Of a stretch of 64,000 nucleotides of DNA, positions 55,928-64,000 are shown one piece after another. Numbering within the stretch: the stretch's first letter is position 1; each line of letters starts with the position of its first letter. A program made the position numbers and the translations under genes. The notes under the pieces are model-generated. The model ran no database searches. It was not told the origin of the DNA and was given only the letters and a program-made list of their open reading frames with translations. The stretch is from Steinernema hermaphroditum (lineage: Eukaryota; Nematoda; Chromadorea; Rhabditida; Steinernematidae), in NCBI GenBank assembly GCA_030435675.1, contig CM059621.1:11966001-12030000 (forward strand). The letters are read 5' to 3'.

Positions 55928-56864
55928 TTAATACCCCGACGACTGAACCGGAGCAGCGGCAGCAGCAGGAGCAGGCTGTTCCACGGCGGCTGGAGCTTGC
56001 TCCACGGGTGCAGGAGCCGGAGCGGGGGCCGCACCACCAGCGCTGTAGCCTCCACCGCCTCCTCCTCCGCCTCCACCTCCTCCGCCTCCACTGCCACCTC
56101 CTCCAGAGGCAGCACCTCCACCACCTCCACCGGCTTTGTAACCTCCTCCACCACCTCCTCCTCCTCCGCCGCTGCTTGCTCCACCGCCACCTCCAGTGAC
56201 AGCAGCGGTTTCGCCACCACCGCCTCCACCACCTCCAGCTTTGTAGCCTCCTCCGCCGCCGCCACCACCGCTTTCTCCTCCACCACCACCTCCTCCGGAA
56301 GGCGCCACGGCTTCGTCACCATATGAGTTGCTCGCTCGCTTCTTACGATATCCCGAAGACTGAACAGCAGGAGCTGGAGCTTCAGCTGCTGCGGCTGGTT
56401 GTTCCACGGGTGCTGGAGCCTGCTCAACTGGGGCCGGAGCAGGGGCAGCTCCACCACCGCCGGCGCTGTAGCCTCCACCGCCTCCACCACCTCCTCCACT
56501 GGCACCTCCTCCCGAGGCAGCACCTCCGCCACCTCCACCTGCTTTGTAGCCTCCTCCACCACCACCTCCACTGCTGGCTCCGCCGCCACCTCCAGTTACA
56601 GCAGCGGTTTCGCCACCACCGCCTCCTCCACCTCCAGCTTTATAGCCTCCTCCTCCTCCGCCACCGCCACCACCGCCACCACCGCCTCCACTTTCGCCTC
56701 CGCCACCTCCTCCGGAAGGCGCCACGGCTTCGTCGCCATATGAATTACTTGCCCGTTTGACCACTAAAGGGATACTGAAAATCGAAAGCAGTTTCCCACA
56801 TACCAGAGAGCGTCGATGCGCCCACCAGAAGCGCTGCGATCAGGGCGGTGGAAAGTGACTTCAT
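55928..56864 (-). CDS. Secreted dibasic-cleaved Gly-rich protein B (YGDE family)
   Basis: Two exons (56804-56864 and 55928-56763) join in frame to 298 aa. A signal peptide (MKSLSTALIAALLVGAS) leads to VVKRASNSYGDEAVAPS, a long Gly-rich region with GGYKAGG, GETAAVTGG and GGYSAGG islands, an Ala/Pro/Glu/Gln-rich hinge (APVEQAPAPVEQP) and AVQSSGYRKKR, after which the whole unit repeats once. The C-terminus is again SSGY. Cleavage at KR and RKKR would free two Gly-rich polypeptides. Acceptor choice: TTTAG at 56764 rather than the TTTTCAG a few bases earlier, because only the former keeps frame. Confidence 0.83.
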
Positions 56865-56908
56865 TGTAGAAGACACGATCGAGTGATGCGACAAGCGACA
56901 CCACAGGA

Positions 56909-56916
56909 CTTATATA
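56909..56916 (-). promoter_or_regulatory. TATA box of YGDE gene B
   Basis: TATATAAG on the minus strand, about 45 bp upstream of the ATG at 56864. Confidence 0.65.
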
Positions 56917-58141
56917 GCAGCTAAGGAAAACGAAACGGGTCGTAACAGTTCAGCGAGGCATTGTTTGGTTCAGACGTCCTTTGTTTCCGAGTGGAACGCT
57001 AGCTACCGTCGGGTTTTACGGTAATTTCTCCTGAGATTCAAATTGTTATTACCGGTTCTGGATGCTTAAGCAGCAAAGAGTGAATTTCGAACAGTATGAC
57101 CCAAGTGAGAACGGATTATATTGAAGGCGAACTATGGTCACGAAAACACTTTCTTGTACATGATGCTCTCATTGAAACAGGCTTGTCAACAACTAATACA
57201 AAATGAGGTGTCAAATTGAAATTTGTGACTCTTCCCAGTGGAACTGTATCCGGGTTTAGAAAGAAGCTACTAATATAACTGTAGTGTAATGACCTTTTTG
57301 TTATTATCTTTATTCCCGTTTTATACATCTATGTTGTTCCTTCGCTTAATTCATTGCCTTGGGGCTCTTTCTCAGAGCTATGATCGTATGAGCAATGCTT
57401 GTAGTTCATTCTAAACTCCACAGGCAAGCCGCTAAAGTCCGTCTTTACACCATTTTACGATGATCTTGTATATCCGAATGTCATAATATGTAGTTTTGTT
57501 GGTACACCTCCGAAATTCGGCCGACCAAGAGTCCAGATGCATGTGGTAGAATAGGGCTTAAACTTGTTTTCCTTTCCTGTTTTCAGTTCGCACGCACTGT
57601 GGTGCCTCTGTGACGTCGTTTCACGCGTTAGTAGATCACATGCCAGATTCATAGGTACTGGGGTCACGGAGCCTTTGTGAGAAGCCCAGCCCAGCCCACT
57701 GTGTAAGACGAAGGACACATAATATCACTTTTGTTTCTTTCAGCTATAGATCTCAGGCTGTAGGCCTCGCAGTTCGATTTCTCGACTTCGAAATGAATCG
57801 TATTCCACAACTTCGATCGGTACAGCTCTGTTTATTTTGTCCATCGACGACAACTCCCCATCCGATTTGCATTCAGTGGAGTTGTCATGTAGGATTACGG
57901 ATTTCGGTGTTTAGATTTACAGTGTTTTATAGTCCACACCGGCTGTTTTATTGCTCGCCAAGCGATCCCTTCATCGACGTGGTATCATCCCTTTCGTGGC
58001 TTTTTTCCAAGGTTTCGAGTTTATCTTCTCGTATCCAAGGCTTGCGTGGCGCAGGTGTGTCAAGACTGTTTTTAAAGTTTACGTTTTTGAAATTTTATTT
58101 AAAGCATTCTTATTAAAGTAAAAGCACAATTATTTAAAAGA
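56917..58141. other. Intergenic between YGDE genes B and C
   Basis: AT-rich, with no coding exons supported on either strand. Confidence 0.5.
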
Positions 58142-59759
58142 TCAGTATCCGGATGATTGGACGGCAGGAGCAGGAGCTTCGGCTGCTGCGGCTGGTTGTT
58201 CCACGGGAGCTGGAGCCTGTTCCACAGGAGCAGGAGCGGGAGCAGCTCCACCGCCACCGGCGCTGTAACCTCCACCGCCACCTCCACCTCCTCCGCCTCC
58301 ACTGCCACCACCTCCAGAGGCAGCACCTCCGCCACCTCCACCTGCTTTGTAGCCTCCTCCTCCACCACCTCCACTGCTGGCTCCACCGCCACCTCCAGTG
58401 ACAGCAGCGGTTTCTCCGCCACCGCCTCCACCACCTCCAGCCTTGTAGCCCCCGCCGCCACCGCCACCACCAGATCCGCCGCCGCCGCCACTGCTTTCTC
58501 CTCCACCGCCACCTCCTCCGGAAGGCGCCACAGCTTCGTCACCATAGGAGTTGCTCGCTCGCTTCTTACGATATCCGGATGATTGGACGGCAGGAGCGGG
58601 AGCTTCAGCTGCTGCGGCTGGCTGTTCTACAGGAGCTGGAGCCTGTTCTACTGGAGCAGGAGCGGGAGCAGCTCCACCGCCACCGGCGCTGTAAGAGCCT
58701 CCACCTCCACCACCTCCACCGCCGCCGCCGCTGCTTGCTCCACCGCCACCTCCAGTGACAGCAGCGGTTTCTCCGCCACCGCCTCCACCACCTCCAGCCT
58801 TGTAGCCCCCGCCGCCACCGCCACCACCAGATCCGCCGCCGCCGCCACTGCTTTCTCCTCCACCGCCACCTCCTCCGGAAGGCGCCACAGCTTCGTCACC
58901 ATAGGAGTTGCTCGCTCGCTTCTTACGATATCCGGATGATTGGACGGCAGGAGCGGGAGCTTCAGCTGCTGCGGCTGGCTGTTCTACAGGAGCTGGAGCC
59001 TGTTCTACTGGAGCAGGAGCGGGAGCAGCTCCACCGCCACCGGCGCTGTAAGAGCCTCCACCTCCACCACCTCCACCGCCGCCGCCGCTGCTTGCTCCAC
59101 CGCCACCTCCAGTGACAGCAGCGGTTTCGCCACCACCGCCTCCACCACCTCCAGCTTTGTAGCCTCCTCCGCCGCCACCACCAGCAGCAGCAGCACCACC
59201 GCCACCACCACCTCCACTTTCTCCTCCACCACCACCTCCTCCGGAAGGCGCCACGGCCTCGTCACCATAGGAGTTGCTCGCTCGCTTCTTACGATATCCC
59301 GAAGACTGAACAGCAGGAGCTGGAGCTTCAGCTGCTGCGGCTGGTTGTTCCACGGGGGCTGGAGCCTGCTCAACTGGGGCCGGAGCCGGAGCGGGAGCCG
59401 CACCACCAGCGCTGTAGCCTCCGCCACCCCCTCCTCCTCCTCCGCCGCCTCCGCTACTGCTACCGCCACCACCACTGGTTACGGCGGCGGTTTCCCCGCC
59501 ACCGCCTCCTCCACCTCCTCCAGCCTTGTAGCTTCCTCCTCCACCACCACCACCACCGCCGCTACCACCACCGCCACCGCCTCCACTTTCGCCTCCGCCA
59601 CCTCCTCCGGAAGGCGCCACGGCCTCGTCGCCATAGGAGTTGCTCGCTCGTCGCCACACTGAAACACTTCGATGGTAGAGGTTCCTCGCGAAGGCACTCA
59701 CCGATGTGGGCGTTGACGACGGCGAAAGTGAAGAGAAGCGCTCCTAAGGCAAACTTCAT
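58142..59759 (-). CDS. Secreted dibasic-cleaved Gly-rich protein C (YGDE family)
   Basis: Two exons (59702-59759 and 58142-59658) join in frame to 524 aa. The signal peptide is MKFALGALLFTFAVVNA; VWRRASNSYGDEA follows, and the Gly-rich unit described for gene B occurs four times, separated by AVQSSGYRKKR cleavage sites. Two of the units are the same for 357 bp (119 codons), a recent in-frame tandem duplication. The first exon has the same length as in gene A. The product is expected to be cut into four Gly-rich chains, reminiscent of structural secreted proteins (cuticle, eggshell or silk-like), but no specific function can be assigned. Confidence 0.87.
58420..59133 (-). repeat. 357-bp in-frame tandem repeat inside gene C
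   Basis: Two adjacent units with a 357-bp period (for example the block around 58577 recurs around 58934) are nearly indistinguishable by eye and encode 119 residues each. Confidence 0.85.
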
Positions 59760-59807
59760 GTTTGAACCTCGGCGCTGAATGAAGTGCCTTTGAACTCCCC
59801 CACCCGC

Positions 59808-59817
59808 CTTTTATACT
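59808..59817 (-). promoter_or_regulatory. TATA box of YGDE gene C
   Basis: GTATAAAAGG on the minus strand, about 50 bp upstream of the ATG at 59759. Confidence 0.72.
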
Positions 59818-60853
59818 CTTTTCGAGGGCGGTTAAGCCGTTTCCGCTTCCAAGATTGCCTTTGTCTTCGACGAAAACAACGACAACACTGGAACCGCCGT
59901 GTCTGCTCATGCAAAGAAGACGAAGAAGCAGGTTAGCATCTGACGCAATTTGAAGAAGAATCCACAAAAGCGGAAATGGTCATCATTACTTTTTCAAATC
60001 CATTCCATGGATAGCACTTTTGCAATACACCGAAAGAGAAAACAAGATCCCGAACCGGGCGCGCGGGGGTCGCGCACTCTTCAGTCGCCGCGTTATTGTC
60101 TCGAAGGCGATATCGATCTCAGAATTCGCGAAAGAAGAGTTTTATTGTCGGACAAGATCCGCAATCCGCGGACTTCACTTTCGATTTCGGCGGACCATTC
60201 CGATCGCTATCTTATGGGTTCTGTTCTGGATGACTTCGTTTATTGCAAGCGAAGGTTACCCACCCATTTTATGACCCTCGACCATTGCGTTTTGGAAGCA
60301 GGCTTTTCCTTTTGTGCTTCTTTGCTACGACGATAAGTTCTCCTGAGATGTTAAGAATTCGACAGAAGCAATGCTTCCTCCATACGGCTGAAAAGTGCGC
60401 ATTCTGGATAAGTGGTCTCGGTGAACTGCTTCTGATTTTATGTTGATGATTCTGTTACTCTACCGTAGACCCTTTGAACCCAGGCTGCACCCTTCCACCC
60501 CTTCTGAGTCCCCTCTTCTGACATTTGAAAAGTTCACTTCTCCGGTCTCCTCAGCGCGCATTTTGTTTGCTTTCTCCGACGGATTTTTCTGTTCGGCGTG
60601 CAGCTAATTAGACCACTATCGTCCAGATTCCCTCGCCCGCTCTGTTGTCTAACTGCAATTGCTCGATTCGCGCTCTCGTTTCGGTGTGTTTTGACTGCGA
60701 GCACTCTTGCGCATCCAAAGGACATTTTTGTTCGAGTGGAAAAACGCGATGGGGCCGGTTTACGTCCATTTTATTACTCTCGTTAAGTTGTAAGTGTTCA
60801 ACGTCCATCGTTAGGTAACTTCACTCAAGCAATTCTAGGAACTCTTCGTTAAC
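59818..60853. other. Intergenic, no supported gene
   Basis: It contains the upstream region of YGDE gene C. Short frames on both strands lack any domain or splice pattern. Confidence 0.5.
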
Positions 60854-61141
60854 CTAAATCTTCTTTTTCATGTTTTTCTGAATATCGCTAAGAACACCGC
60901 TCGTAATAAAAGTCCATTGCGTATTCTGACCGCATTCGTGGTGATGAGCGTTGTATTTTTGGATCCACCACCCACTGACATCCGCAACTTCTTCATTCCT
61001 GATTCTTGCTTCTTTTCTTCCCGGTACCGAAGAAAAAGGAAGGCTTCCCATAAATGTCATGCCTGAAGAGCCAAATTCACATAAATTCAATTCAAACGCC
61101 TCTGAAAAGCTATGTTCCAATTCTCGGCGTTTCCTATCCAT
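60854..61141 (-). CDS. 95-aa hypothetical protein
   Basis: A single-exon frame begins with ATG six bases after a TCTCAG acceptor, as in a trans-spliced nematode gene, and ends in TAG. The product starts MDRKRRELEHSFSEAFEL and has an aromatic centre (VSGWWIQKYNAHHHEC) and a basic end (NMKKKI). No family is recognised. It could instead be the last exon of a gene whose earlier exon is the open frame at 61249-61731 on the same strand. Confidence 0.4.
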   Translation of the reverse strand: MDRKRRELEHSFSEAFELNLCEFGSSGMTFMGSLPFSSVPGRKEARIRNEEVADVSGWWIQKYNAHHHECGQNTQWTFITSGVLSDIQKNMKKKI

Positions 61142-61248
61142 TCTACTCTGAGATTTTCTTCGCAGTGGGATTTGCAACGCACCCTTCCCTCGTCGACTCA
61201 TTAACGTCGCCGATTTGTTGATCGCGCGTGGCTCGAGCAAATCCATTT

Positions 61249-61731
61249 TCACGAGAGTGGCGCTGGATTGTTTATTTCGGCCGTCGCAGAGGACGTTTTC
61301 GCGATGACGCCACGGCCCTCGGCTCGCTTCGGTCGCTTCGACAGACGATTGTTGTTCGCTTGGTCAGTGGCCAATTGTTTGCCGTCGTGACCCTCGAGCA
61401 CCGCTTTTTTCGTGCTCATTCCAAATCCCGAGAGCGCACTGTGCGCAAAAAATCGTTTGCTGAGCCTTCGAGGGGTGCACGGGGCTATTTTGGGACCCTC
61501 CGCCGCCCGAAATAGAATCCCGTTTCGCAACATCGATTCGAGTCCGTTTTCGGAGTATTCGAGGGGGCGCGCGATCCGTAATTCGCCCTCTTCGAGGGAG
61601 ATGACGTGTTCGTTCGGCGATTTTCCACTTCCATCGCCATTGACGACGAGTTCTGGAGGGTCTCTTTCGGATCTGAATAGATGCACTCCAGCGGGAGTCT
61701 CTGTTCCATCGACTGGACTGTCCGCGTGCAT
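61249..61731 (-). CDS. 160-aa hypothetical ORF
   Basis: The frame runs from ATG 61731 to TGA. The first half looks coding (ERDPPELVVNGDG, ISLEEGELRIARPLEYSEN), is acidic and hydrophilic, and the second half is basic. There is no signal peptide, membrane segment or known motif. It may be one exon of a two-exon gene with 60854-61141. A chance frame cannot be excluded. Confidence 0.3.
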   Translation of the reverse strand: MHADSPVDGTETPAGVHLFRSERDPPELVVNGDGSGKSPNEHVISLEEGELRIARPLEYSENGLESMLRNGILFRAAEGPKIAPCTPRRLSKRFFAHSALSGFGMSTKKAVLEGHDGKQLATDQANNNRLSKRPKRAEGRGVIAKTSSATAEINNPAPLS

Positions 61732-62644
61732 TATGATGAGTTCCTTCCGTGGTTTTCAATTTCGTCGCAAACAAGCCTGATCAGTTGGTTTTTAATCGCT
61801 CTGCCGTGAACGACTAAAGTACTCCGTGTATAACATATAAAATGACGTGATCCTGTTGTGCTGAATACTTATCTGATCTGTGCTTGCATTGGGTAGCTTA
61901 GCGGTAATTTTTGCTGAGAATAATTGAGAATCTGAAGAATTCGAAGGACTGAGCAGTGCGCTGAAGACATTTGGCTTGTTTGATTTTCACTTATATAAAA
62001 CTTGATCAGTTGACTTCTGGTTGAGATGCTGTTCTATGTATACATAAGCTCTTATAAAAGTTTGATGTTCCCCGGCATAGAATGGGTTTCTCTTGCTTTT
62101 CTTTTAACGCAGAATGATCCGCGGTTCTGCAAAGAACTAGTTCGAAAAAATCTGAAAACTGAAGGCTTTTCTTTGGCAGAATTTTTGAATACAACTGAAT
62201 ACAGTCTAAATACTCTGACTCAGACCTGTGTTGCGTTTTCTGTTGGTTTACTGTAACAATTAGCATCCATTTATTCCGCTGAGAATTATTCAGAATCTGA
62301 AGCTCGGTACGGGTTGAAACTCAACATTAAAATACTGGGACGTTGACTCATTCTATGAGAGATAAGAGAGTCGTCAGCGACAGATAGTCATTGCAGTAGT
62401 GAAAAGTTGACCAGGTACGTATAACAGTGTCATTTTCATAAAAAAACTTTGAGAGAAAAAGTTAAAATTAATGAGACCAACCTGCCTAGTGCTATTGAGA
62501 GACATGGAGATGGTTCGTCAAAAATGGAGAATTTGAAGTTTTTAAAATGGCATTGTTGTGATTTTCTTAAAAAAATTGCACCTTTGTTTTAAGACTCATT
62601 TTAAAGGAATTACAATTCATACTTATGCGGACGTTATTACACAT
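61732..62644. other. Intergenic, start of a tandem duplication
   Basis: No gene is seen. From about 62330 the sequence belongs to the first unit of the diverged tandem duplication that continues to 63445. Confidence 0.5.
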
Positions 62645-63445
62645 CTATTGGTAACTTTGCAATGTCACATTTGGTATGGTTATCACTATTTCACTGCCAT
62701 TACCGACTAGCACTGCCAGCGATGCTTCCACTTTCACCCATTTTTCTTTCAGAATCAATTGTGGCACTGTCGGTAATTTATTTTTGGCATCGATTTTTTT
62801 AAACAACCATCTCTTATCCGAAAATATGACAGAGGTCTTTGTTCTGACCCTGAAATAACTCCAAACACCTTTCTTTGGCACAATTTTTGGTTGTGCTTTG
62901 TGACTTCAGGGGATGTTGACTCGTTTTGTGAGAGATCAGTGAGTTGCCAGCAGCAGATAGTCATTGTAGTAATGGAAAGTTGACTAAGAACATAACAGTA
63001 AAAAACTATGATAATGTTCTTTAAAAAAACTATGACAGAAAACGTTAAAATTTATGAGACCAACCTGCCAAGTATGAATCATTGAGAAAAAATGCGTGAT
63101 AAAAGATGGAGAACTTAAAGTTTTTAAAATGGGATTTTTGTGATTTTCTTAGAAGACTTACAACTGTGCTTTAAAACTTCTTTGAAAGAAAACATTAGAA
63201 TTCATAATTATGCGGACGATATCATCTAGCGGTACCTCTGCAATGACCCATTTGGTGCGGTTATCACTATTTCATTGCGGTCACCGACTGGCACTGTCAA
63301 GCCTGCTTCCGCATCCACTTTCACCCATTGTTCTTTCAGAATCAATTGTGGCACTGTCGGTAATTTATTTTTGCCATCCATTTTTTTCAAACATCCAGCT
63401 CTTACGCGAAAATTTGACGAAAGTGTTTGTTTGTGTTTGACCCTG
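62330..63445. repeat. Diverged tandem duplication, period about 580-590 bp
   Basis: Blocks such as AGAATCAATT (62751 and 63339) and the GATAGTCATTG region (62384 and 62960) recur with this spacing. Each unit carries one copy of a minus-strand coding exon. Confidence 0.85.
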
Positions 63446-63762
63446 TTCGGGCAACATTTCTATTCACTCCTGATAAGTTCCAGTGAACTAACGACTTATT
63501 CCAGTTAATTTTCTCGTTTCAATTTTGGCAGCATTCACTGTATCATCATTCGGAAAACGTGATTTTCACTATTTTTCTTTGCATTTCTCGCTCACCAAAG
63601 CGTCTTCTCGTCGACCATGACTGTGTTCTCTTTGTCACACTCCTCTTTTTCTCCGTTAATACTCGACATTGAAACGTTTTTCTCGTCATCCTTTCCGTCC
63701 GCATATCCCGCAAATCCCTTCGAAGCCCCCACATAACCATATTGTTTCGGTCGGCGTTTCAT
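62645..63762 (-). CDS. Small hypothetical gene with two candidate last exons
   Basis: Exon 1 (63596-63762) starts MKRRPKQYGYVGASKG and is rich in Lys/Asp/Glu; it ends at a GTGAGC donor in phase 2. It can join either of two tandemly duplicated last exons: 63226-63442 (giving 127 aa) or 62645-62849 (giving 123 aa). Both begin at an AG acceptor in the same phase, share NKLPTVPQLILKE and WVKV, EIVIT and PN, and end in a stop at the equivalent place (QRYR and QSYQ). The differences between the copies largely keep the reading frame and residue character, which suggests both were under selection. No family is recognised; there is no signal peptide or membrane segment. Confidence 0.6.
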
Positions 63763-64000
63763 CGGCCGCGAAGAGAAGACAGGCTTGAAGACCGGTTGTC
63801 AACAGCCGCCACCGCTAATCCGCTCGAGTCGCGCGCTTTTTTATCCACAAAGTCGTCATCGAAGCGCTCACTGCCTAAACTGTTTGGAATTGTTGTTTGG
63901 AAAGCGCTTCTTTGTGTTTATGCCAGGCGCTGACTCACATTTCAGAGGGGCACGCGTGCGCGAAAGAGGCGCCGATGAGTGGCGTTCGGGGGCATTGGGG
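63763..64000. other. Right edge, upstream of the small minus-strand gene
   Basis: GC-richer sequence with no supported gene; likely promoter of the minus-strand gene at 62645-63762. Confidence 0.4.

Noticed and set aside
55997..59662. Long plus-strand open frames rich in Ser/Thr/Ala or His/Leu/Arg opposite the YGDE genes
   Set aside because: They mirror the Gly-rich codon repeats of the minus-strand genes, have no signal peptide or splice logic, and break where the repeat composition changes.
1..64000. CRISPR arrays, bacterial operons or ribosome binding sites
   Set aside because: The window is intron-containing eukaryotic DNA; no regularly spaced repeat-spacer array is seen.

Overview
The window is eukaryotic nuclear DNA, almost certainly from a free-living (rhabditid-like) nematode. 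Introns are mostly 36-60 nt and end in TTTCAG-type acceptors. Several start codons lie a few bases after a trans-splice-like acceptor. Recognisable genes match nematode families: an SH2-tyrosine kinase of the Fer type, a Trp-rich small heat-shock protein, type-B carboxylesterases with C-terminal anchors, phosphoglycerate kinase and a CNNM metal transporter. All exon models were read by eye; a listed total length means the exons join in frame.

Layout. 1-9.5 kb: no convincing gene. 9.5-14.7 kb: Fer-like kinase (+), an unrecognised small gene (+), a four-TM LAPTM-like protein (+). 17.2-21.4 kb: a divergent Lon-protease-derived gene (-), a tiny ORF (+), and a CELF-type RRM gene (+) with a tandemly multiplied exon. 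22-27.3 kb: small heat-shock protein (-) and a membrane-anchored SAM methyltransferase (-). 28.5-39.6 kb: a carboxylesterase cluster (+) with one predicted-inactive member, one pseudogene split by a 504-bp MITE-like element and two intact members; a 74-aa membrane protein sits among them. 40.6-42.0 kb: phosphoglycerate kinase (+). 43.1-47.9 kb: a nearly pristine PAT-type tyrosine-recombinase retrotransposon with split direct repeats. 48.3-50.2 kb: a second Lon-derived gene (+), an inverted copy of the one at 17-19 kb. 50.3-51.3 kb: a long-TIR element abutting a duplicated 3' end of PGK. 51.8-54.0 kb: CNNM transporter (+). 54.0-59.8 kb: three related secreted, dibasic-cleaved repeat proteins (-), each with a TATA box about 45-50 bp before its ATG. 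60.8-63.8 kb: a possible 95-aa gene (-) and a gene with two tandem candidate last exons (-).

The most unusual system is the pair of Lon-derived genes. They keep the Ser-Lys protease dyad at the 43-residue spacing of E. coli Lon and many AAA+ landmarks, but the Walker A P-loop is destroyed and the N-terminal substrate domain is absent. The window is also rich in local duplication: the Lon pair, repeated protease-exon fragments, RRM exons, esterases, the PGK 3' end, terminal exons and in-frame repeats in the secreted proteins.
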